A DNA stretch of 64,000 nt from Paramoeba atlantica. Its lineage: Eukaryota > Discosea. Under the pieces are notes generated by a model that saw only the letters and a list, made by a program, of their open reading frames with translations, had not been told where the DNA came from and ran no database searches. The position numbers were made by a program, and so were the translations under genes. Shown here in pieces: positions 57,279 through 64,000 of this stretch. The stretch lies in NCBI GenBank assembly GCA_977017575.1, contig CDRNVI010000139.1, positions 248,001 through 312,000 on the forward strand. Direction: 5' to 3'. Position 1 is the first letter of the stretch. Each line of letters begins with the position of its first letter.

Positions 57279-59444
57279 ATGAGTGAAAAAAGAGGAAAGA
57301 GAAAGAGAGGAGGAGGAGAAGAAACAGAATTAGAAAGTGAGAAAAAGAGAAAAACCAAAAGAGGAAAGAAAGAGAAAGAAGATGATGTTGATGTTGTTGT
57401 AATTGAAGATGACAATGTTGGTGAAAAAGAACAAAGAGAAGATGTTCTTGGAAAGAGAGAAGAAGAAGTGATGACTAAAAGAAGAAGAAAGGAAGAAGAA
57501 GAGAAAAAGAAAAGATTTGAATGTGGAATATGTTTGGAATTGATGAGTTGGGAAAAAGAACCAAGGTTGTTACCTTGTTGTGGTCTTTCTTTTTGTACTC
57601 TTTGTCTCAACAAACTCTTTCTTCTTCAAAATCCTTCCTCTTCTTCTTCTTCTTCTTCCTCTTTGAAAGGAGTGAAATGTCCAGTTTGTAGAGAAATGAA
57701 CGAATGTGAAAGCGTTGAAACACTTTCGATGAATTATTTGATTCCAGAAACGATTGATGTTCTTCTTTCTTCAAATTTGATCTCTTTCTCCCAACAACCA
57801 GGTTTTCTTTCTTCCTTTTATTGTGAGAAAGTTATTTCAAAGTTGAAAAAACATGTTTTTTGAAAAAACAAAACAATAGGAGATGGATCAGAATGTGTGA
57901 ATTTCGAAACGTGTGGAAAACAAACTCGAATGTTTTGTCCTCTTTGCAACATGTTTATTTGTGATTCTTGTGATCTGTCTCACACTTCTTCTATTTTCAC
58001 TCGAAATCACAAACGATGTGAAAGAGATGGTGTTGAGGGAAGAGGTGGAAGAAGAAGATTGGAAGAGGAAGGAGGGGTGGTGGGAGTGATGGGATTGGAG
58101 AATTTGAAGAAGAGAGAATGTTCAAAACACCCATCTGAAACAATCAGTGGATATTGTTTTCAATGTTCTTCTTTTGTTTGTCTTCGTTGTGTTCTTGAAA
58201 CTCATGTTCAACACAATGAGAAAGTGAAATCAATTGAAGAAAGTATTTTAGAGAAAAGGAATGAAATTGTAAAGGTTGGAGATAAATTGGAGAAAAGATT
58301 GATTGAGATTGAAAAGAAAAGAAAAAGGGTTGAAAAAGAAATGAAAGAATTAGAAGAGAAATTAGAAAAGAAAAGAATTGAAAAGAAAGAAATAGAATTG
58401 GAGAAAGAAGATTTGAGAATCAGAAAAGATTCAATTATTCGTTTATCCAACACACCAACAACAACAACAACAACAAAAACAACTGATTGTGATGTTTCTC
58501 TTTTTTTTGATGATCAACTTTTTTCAACTCTTCTTCAAACTGCAAATGATATTGTTTCTGAAGGAGGTGTTGTTGGATTACTGAAACCAAAGAAAGGAGT
58601 GATTTGTTGTGATGGTGGTGGTGATTCTTTTCGTTTTGTTTCTTCTTTTCGTTTGAAGAATCAACCTTTAGGAGTGAGTGTGAACAGTGATGGGAATATT
58701 TTTGTTTGTGAATTTCGGGGTGGATTGAAAGTGAGAGATAAAGAAGGAAATGAGATGATTGAATCAACAATTCAGAAAACAATTGATTCACTTCAGTTGA
58801 AACCTGTTGATGTTTCAATTGGATTGAATGATCAAATTGTTGTTCTTGATTGGTCTCAAGATTCTCATAGAGTTGTAATATTAAACAAAGAAGGAGAATT
58901 GATCAATTCTTTTGGATCAGTTGGTTCTAAAGATGGTCAGTTTAAGAGTCCATGTGGTGTGGATGTGGATGAAGAAGGTAGAATTATTGTTTGTGATACT
59001 TTGAATAATCGAATTCAAGTGTTTGATAATGATGGATCTTTTCTTCGTTCTTTTGGTTTAAAAGGTTCTTCTGAAGGTCAATTTGACCAACCTCAGAGTG
59101 TTGTAGTTGATAGAGATGGGAATATTGTTATTTCTGAGACTTTGAATCATCGAATTCAAGTGATGGATATTGAAGGGAATTTTATTCAATGTTTTGGAAC
59201 ATATGGTTCAGGTGATTCTCAATTGCACTGTCCAAAAGGTGTTGATGTGGATGGGGAAGGTAGAATTGTTGTTTGTGATAGAGGAAATAGAAGAGTGAGT
59301 GTGTTTGAGAAAGATGGAACATTTCTTTTTTCATTTGGTAAACATCACATGAAGAATCCTATTGGGGTTGTTGTTGATTCATTTGGAACAATTATTGTTT
59401 CAGATAATGAGAAAAAGTCAATTCAATTTTGGAAATCATTTTGA
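57279..59444 (+). CDS. TN18: TRIM-NHL family protein, intact (family reference)
   Basis: Exon 1 is 57279-57801, intron 57802-57879 (78 nt, GT...TAG), and exon 2 is 57880-59444, for 695 residues. Domain order: basic Lys/Arg blocks that could act as nuclear signals (4-33), an acidic/basic linker, and a RING at 82-137 (Cys82, 85, 101, 106, 109, 134, 137). In the RING the His ligand position is Leu103 and an extra Cys100 precedes it. A Ser insert lies between Cys109 and Cys134. B-box 1 is 180-218, and canonical B-box 2 is 255-286 (C-H-C-C-C-C-H-H). A charged coiled coil (about 290-370) and a poly-Thr linker follow, then six NHL blades to the end. RING/B-box/coiled-coil/NHL is the TRIM-NHL plan, usually E3 ubiquitin ligases that often bind RNA through the propeller. 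Function here is inferred from that. Confidence 0.9.
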
Positions 59445-61136
59445 AAGAGATAGAGGTTTTTTCTTTTCTCTTTTTTTCTTTTTTGATTTTGATTTGTTTT
59501 ATTTTATTTTTTTGGATCATTTTTTTCTTTATTTTTTCTTTTTGTTTCCTTTTTTGTTTGAAGAAAATTAAAAACAAGAAAATAATAGTTTTTCTCTTCT
59601 CTCCTCTTCTTCTTCCCCCCCAAATCATCATCATTCTTCTTCTTCCAATTTTTGATTCAATTTTTTGATCCTTCTTCTTCAAAAATACTTTTCTTTGATT
59701 TTGTTTTTTCTCCTCTTCATTTTTTGAGTTTTATTGTTGTGTGTGTGTTTTGTGTTTTTGTGAAAATTTTCTCTCTTTCTCTTCCTCTTCTCTTCCTCTT
59801 CTCTTTTTTTTTGATTGAAATTATTTTTCTTTTTTTTTTTGTTTTCTTCAAATTTTGTTGTTGTTTTAAAGAAATGATTCTTTTTTGTTCTTTGGTGTTC
59901 TTGCTCTGTCTTTTTGTTGAGATTCCCATTTTTTTTTGATATTATTTTTTGTTCTGTTCCTTTTTTTTGTTTTCTCTTCTTTGTCTCTTTGTTTCTGTTT
60001 TCCTTCCTTTACCTTCTTTCTTCTCTGTTTTTTGAATTTTGCTTTTTGTCTCTGGTTTTGAGTGTGGTTTTTTGTTGTTTTTAGTGTGTTGTTTCCTTTG
60101 TTGATAGTTTCTTTTGGAATAAACACTCAGGTGGGTTCCCACTTGAGTTTCTTTCAAGTACATCCACAAAATCAGAAATAGAGAGGTGCAAACATAAATT
60201 TGAAACATAGAGGTGCAAATGAAAATATCATAGGTCCAAAGTGCAAATATGGAGATGCAAACATAAATTTGAAACATCGAGGAGGTGCAAACGTAAATGT
60301 CATAGATGCAAATGTTTACATAGAGGTGCAAACGAAAAACTCAAAACATTTGATAGGTGCAAACATAGTTCACTTTTTTTTTTTTTGTTGTTCTTTTTGT
60401 TGATTCATCTTTTTTATTTGGTTGAATAAATAAACCCAAACTCAACAACACTCTTTCAAAACTCAAAAACAATCTTTTTTTTCTTTTTTTTGGTTGTTGT
60501 TGGGAGGGGGGAGAGGAGGAATTCATATTTTTTGGTTGATTGAATGAGAGAAACACATTTTTGGAAAAATGAAATTTTAATCAACAAAAAAATTGAGAAA
60601 TAGTAATTCCACAAAAGGGTCAAGAATTTGAGAAAATTCTCATCCATCCAACCAAAACCAAACAAAATTGAGAAATGAAGAAAGAAAAGAAAGAAAGGAA
60701 AGGATGAGGGAGAGAAGAAGAAAGAGATATCAAAAACAGACAAAGGGAGAGTGAAGTGGGGGAGGAGGAGAGGAGAGAAGAAGAGTCATTATTGGTCTGT
60801 GGAGCAAATCAAAAAAAAGGTTTGAAAGAAGGAGAATAAAATCAAAGCGAAAAATTGGGAACAAAAAGAACACCCCAACATTTTGTGCACCAGAAGAGAC
60901 TAAAAAGAAAGGAAAAGGGAGGGAAAGAAAGAGATAAAAATCGAATCGAAATTGAAGAAGAAGGTGATTGGAAAAAAAGACCTCACCACACCACAACAGA
61001 GACTAAAACTAAAAGAAAGGGAGGAGGAGAGGAGGGTGGGAAAGAGAAAAAACATTAATTTCTTTCATTTTTCTCTAAAAACAAGAAAAAAAGTAAACAA
61101 AAAAATGATACAAAATAAAAATCAATGAAAACCAAA
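59445..61136. repeat. Tail-to-tail spacer TN18/TN19 (type I) with minisatellite
   Basis: No gene. Contains TTGAAGAAAATTAAAAACAAG (about 59558), TTTTTTGGTTGATTGAATG (about 60528), TCATTATTGGTCTGTGG (60785), GCGAAAAATTGGGAAC (about 60847) and two inverted GAGACTAAAA motifs (about 60896 and 61001). A minisatellite is inserted at about 60180-60370. The transposon at 61137 ends the spacer. Confidence 0.6.
60180..60370. repeat. AGGTGCAAAC minisatellite
   Basis: Degenerate tandem units built on GAGGTGCAAACATAAATTTG with intervening AAACATAGAGGTGCAAA. The motif GGTGCAAA or AGTGCAAA/GATGCAAA recurs about nine times. Both strands stay open across it (for example the frame HRGANEN on +), but this reflects the repeat rather than a gene. 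Confidence 0.75.
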
Positions 61137-63636
61137 CGGGTTCCTTCCAGGCCAAAAGACTAATTAGGCCCCTATTTTTGACTCCTTTTTTGAAGCCACT
61201 GGTGGGTGGAGGGGGAGATTTTTTTTGATAAACTTTTTAATAAAGATCTTTTAAACAAGAATATCAAGAAATATTTGTCCAAATATTGTTTTTTGAAAAA
61301 AAAAATTGAGTCACCAAAAAAAAAAAAACATCATTTTTCAAAAGGACTAATTAGTCCTCAGTCATGTGCCTGCTCATATGGTCAGCAAAGCAACCTGAAC
61401 AAAAAATGAGTGTTTGATCACAGGAGCAATAGGTTCGAACTTTCTTTGTACAATTTGTCCCATTTGCATCTACTCTTCTGGTACTCTTGTCTGGCTTCAG
61501 TCCAATTACCATTTCGCCAAACTCCAGCAAAGTTGGGCTTGGTCATCAGATGATGTTCTACACGAGTTGGGAGTGGTATTCGCAGGTTATAGCCTTCATC
61601 CAAGGGATGATTCTGAGAGAGTAGACCTTGGGCAACCTCAAAACGAAATTCTGCAAAGGAGAGCTCTTTGGCTTGGGGGAAAAAGCGCTGAAATATGAGG
61701 AAGGCATTGACTTCCACAACTGCAAGAATGAAAGCAAACTGCCTGTGGACCCATTTTTTGGTCTTCCAGGAACTCTCCAAGGAGAGAGAACCTTGCCTCA
61801 GTTGGTTGTGATCATCCACACAATGCCTGGTTTGATAGTAAAAGTCAAGAGGCTGAGTATATCGCAGGGAGAGTCTTTGGCCTTCAAGCTTGCGATTTCG
61901 TGGGCGACCAGTGGGAAAAGAAGTTCCCCAGGTATTAATCATTATAGAAGAGTGATGAACATCTTGGAAAGCCTCCACATAGAATTTATGACCTCTCAGA
62001 GATCCTTTCTTCACTTTCACATAACCAGGTTCCTTCTCCTTGAGGTGTGCAACAATCTCTTCCCCTGGAATTCCTTTGGGCCAATATCGTTTTTTCTTTA
62101 CAACTGAAGTACAATACAATCCCTTTTCTAGAAGTTGAATACAACCTTCCAACACACAAAAACCACTATCCAAAGCAACTACTCGACCAGTTCCCCAAAT
62201 TCCCTCAGTCATTCTAAGCATCAAACCAACAGTTTTCGCTCCAGAACCAGATGGAGGTTGAAACTTGGGCAGGCCCATTTCAGGAGGATGGGACTTTCCT
62301 TCCACAATTTCAAGAAAGAATATCACTCTAGTCTCCCCACAACCAATTGTATGATATTCATTTCCAAAAGGATGAGGTTTCCTCTGAACAAACATCCAAC
62401 CAGGAGCCCATTTACAAAACCACACCACCATAGACTCATCCAGACAGACCTGCCAACTTGGAACAAAGATGGTCTTCATCTTTTCATTAAAAGCAGCAAT
62501 CAGGGGTCGAATTTCCCACATACGGTCTGTGTAAGAGGGTTTTGCAGAGAGAGGAGCAAGTTTAAGAGAGGAGACAATCATATCAAACCGATTTCTACTG
62601 ATATATTTCCCAAGATAAGGCAGTGTACCACGCAAGGAAGATCCAGCTGAATCCTTTGAAATTCGAAAAAAATCCCTTCTTTTATGTCCTGGGTAGAAAG
62701 ACATAATCTGGCGCAAGGCAATAAAATCAAGCATTTCAGCTTCAGTGAAGTTCAAAGAATGGTTAAACTCATTTGTTGCTTTCAGCACATCAGTTTTTAG
62801 AAAGGTTAGAGGCAGAACTTGGAGAAAAATATCGAGGGGAGTGGGGACATGAACAGCATCAAAGCGAATTCTTGTACAGGCCTTGAGGTCTTGTGCTCCT
62901 ATCACAGCACGAGCATCAGTTGTTGAGGAAGACCACTCAGAAACAAAGGAAAGATCATTTTCAACGAGTTCTGCTGCATTGTCTTCCCCTTCCTCCTCAA
63001 TATCAGAGCAAGATTCAGTATCTTCATCATCAGTATCAGATGAGCCCAAAACAGGCACAGAGGTTGTTGATGCCTGGGATGAACCAGAACTTGATCCTCC
63101 TGAGCCAGAAGAGGATGATGAAGATGAAGATGGATGAGTTGAAGTCCCACAACCCTCTGAGACATCCACTTCTCCGACAAACTTTAAATTTTCAGGGAGA
63201 GCCAGAAGGTAATCATTCTGGAAGACAGGAGAACGAAGCAAAACTACCATCTGAGATTTCCTGTCATAGTTCTGAAGTTCCACCCTTTTCACCCTGAGTG
63301 AAGAGAGAGATGCTCCTTGATATCGGTCACCAAAATGTTTCCTTAGAAGATGAGAAGGGCGAAGGTTCACAGCTTTGCAGAACCAAATAGTACCCTCCTT
63401 CAATTCTTCAATTCTTGGGGAAGTTGATCCAGAACTCATTTTTCTCACCACTGTAACTTTTTTCATTCAGACTTTCTGAGAAAGGCATTGTGATGAAAAT
63501 CAAGAAAAAACCTCAAAGAAACGCAAAAGAAAGTAAAAAAAAAAAAAAAAGTTCAAAAATGAGCTTTATTTTGGCCAACAAACAGGAGCCTAATTAGGCC
63601 CAAAAAGACTAATTAGGCCCCCCTGGAAGGAACCCG
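61137..63636 (-). mobile_element. piggyBac-type DNA transposon, copy 2
   Basis: A 2,500 bp element in inverted orientation to copy 1, with the same perfect 15 bp ends (61137-61151 and 63622-63636). The target duplication is CAAA (61133-61136 and 63637-63640). CTAATTAG palindromes lie inside both ends. It sits in the 3' flank of TN19 and breaks no gene. Compared with copy 1 it differs at few sites, all transitions where I checked, plus one single-base indel. Composition stands out from the AT-rich flanks. Confidence 0.92.
61418..63466 (-). CDS. piggyBac-type transposase, copy 2 (long open frame)
   Basis: One open frame of 682 residues carries the full catalytic domain: CLDESMVVWF (Asp343), VVALDSGFC (Asp433) and CVDDHNQLR (Asp551/552). 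The KGLYCTSVVKKKRYWPKGIP and KWVHRQFAFILAVVEVNAF stretches are typical of piggyBac transposases. A Ser-rich block (about 112-135) and an acidic block (about 143-163) precede it. One extra A in GATGCAAATGGG, relative to GATGCAATGGG in copy 1, replaces the C-terminal cysteine-rich domain with a short unrelated end (KWDKLYKESSNLLLL). Catalytic residues are complete, but the end-binding or targeting zinc domain is lost, so activity is doubtful. Confidence 0.87.
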   Translation of the reverse strand: MKKVTVVRKMSSGSTSPRIEELKEGTIWFCKAVNLRPSHLLRKHFGDRYQGASLSSLRVKRVELQNYDRKSQMVVLLRSPVFQNDYLLALPENLKFVGEVDVSEGCGTSTHPSSSSSSSSGSGGSSSGSSQASTTSVPVLGSSDTDDEDTESCSDIEEEGEDNAAELVENDLSFVSEWSSSTTDARAVIGAQDLKACTRIRFDAVHVPTPLDIFLQVLPLTFLKTDVLKATNEFNHSLNFTEAEMLDFIALRQIMSFYPGHKRRDFFRISKDSAGSSLRGTLPYLGKYISRNRFDMIVSSLKLAPLSAKPSYTDRMWEIRPLIAAFNEKMKTIFVPSWQVCLDESMVVWFCKWAPGWMFVQRKPHPFGNEYHTIGCGETRVIFFLEIVEGKSHPPEMGLPKFQPPSGSGAKTVGLMLRMTEGIWGTGRVVALDSGFCVLEGCIQLLEKGLYCTSVVKKKRYWPKGIPGEEIVAHLKEKEPGYVKVKKGSLRGHKFYVEAFQDVHHSSIMINTWGTSFPTGRPRNRKLEGQRLSLRYTQPLDFYYQTRHCVDDHNQLRQGSLSLESSWKTKKWVHRQFAFILAVVEVNAFLIFQRFFPQAKELSFAEFRFEVAQGLLSQNHPLDEGYNLRIPLPTRVEHHLMTKPNFAGVWRNGNWTEARQEYQKSRCKWDKLYKESSNLLLL

Positions 63637-63771
63637 CAAACAAGAAAAAAGAAACAAAGAGAAAAAGAAAATTTTAACAAAGAACACACCTCCACTTCAC
63701 CCACACTTCTCAAAAAAAAAGAAACAAAAAAGAGAAAGAAAATGAAAAAAAAATCAAACCTTTTCCTTCTC

Positions 63772-64000
63772 TCAGTCCCAAAATTCAATTGACTTTTTCG
63801 CATAATCTACAACAATAATTGTTCCAAATGAATCAACAACAACCCCAATAGGATTCACCATGTGATGTTTACCAAATGAAAAAAGAAATGTTCCATCTTT
63901 CTCAAATACACACACCCTCCCATTTCCTGAATCACAAACAACAATTCTATCTTCCCCATCTACATCAACACCTCCTGGAGAGTTCAATTGAGAATCACCT
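63772..64000 (-). CDS. TN19: TRIM-NHL family protein, 3' end only
   Basis: The window edge leaves only the last NHL blades, read on the minus strand from 64000. The sequence is GDSQLNSPGGVDVDGEDRIVVCDSGNGRVCVFEKDGTFLFSFG, then KHHMVNPIGVVVDSFGTIIVVDYAKKSIEFWD and TGA (63774-63772). The frame is open. The C-terminus FWD replaces the common FWKSF. It lies tail to tail with TN18, as expected from the alternating order, with a transposon between them. Confidence 0.82.
   Translation of the reverse strand, partial: GDSQLNSPGGVDVDGEDRIVVCDSGNGRVCVFEKDGTFLFSFGKHHMVNPIGVVVDSFGTIIVVDYAKKSIEFWD

Noticed and set aside
60200-60403. Possible small gene with HRGAN repeats
   Set aside because: It translates the minisatellite; the opposite strand is open as well.
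1-64000. tRNA or rRNA genes
   Set aside because: No cloverleaf-like segment with box A/B sequence or rRNA signature was noticed by eye; a covariance-model scan would be needed to exclude them.

Overview
This is nuclear DNA from a unicellular eukaryote. The evidence is AT-rich sequence, genes split by short GT-AG introns of about 40-150 nt, and typical eukaryotic genes (a LUC7 splicing factor, a 14-3-3-like protein, an FSP1/AIFM2 oxidoreductase). I cannot name the lineage from sequence alone. No tRNA, rRNA, CRISPR array or retroelement was seen.

Most of the window is a tandem array of one gene family, labelled TN1-TN19 from left to right. Each complete member is a TRIM-NHL-type protein made of two exons. 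Exon 1 carries a basic/acidic N-terminus and an atypical RING finger with a Ser-rich insert. Exon 2 carries B-box 1, B-box 2, a coiled coil, a poly-Thr linker and a six-bladed NHL propeller. Eight members look intact (TN3, 5, 6, 8, 11, 13, 14, 18). TN1 and TN19 run off the window. The rest are deleted, frameshifted, fragmentary or interrupted (TN2, 4, 7, 9, 10, 12, 15, 16, 17).

Layout: between 1 and 49.3 kb the genes alternate strand, forming seven head-to-head pairs (1/2, 3/4, 5/6, 8/9, 11/12, 13/14, 15/16) joined tail to tail. Every head-to-head spacer holds one copy of a conserved 70-83 bp element. It sits where the + strand switches from purine-rich to pyrimidine-rich, so I read it as a shared bidirectional promoter core. 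The tail-to-tail spacers are also related repeats, of at least two types.

At 49.6-56.5 kb lies an island of four intron-rich single-copy genes: LUC7 (+), a degenerate 14-3-3-like gene (-), a SNG1/YhgE-type membrane protein (+) and an FSP1-like oxidoreductase (-). The array resumes with TN18 and TN19.

Two nearly identical 2.5 kb piggyBac-type DNA transposons lie in opposite orientation. One interrupts the NHL domain of TN4 (11.7-14.2 kb) and one lies near TN19 (61.1-63.6 kb). Both have 15 bp inverted ends and 4 bp target duplications that are not TTAA.

The main biological suggestion is a rapidly turning-over RING/B-box/NHL family. Its scaffold is kept nearly constant while the NHL surface loops and the RING Ser insert vary, as expected of a diversified recognition family driven from shared divergent promoters.
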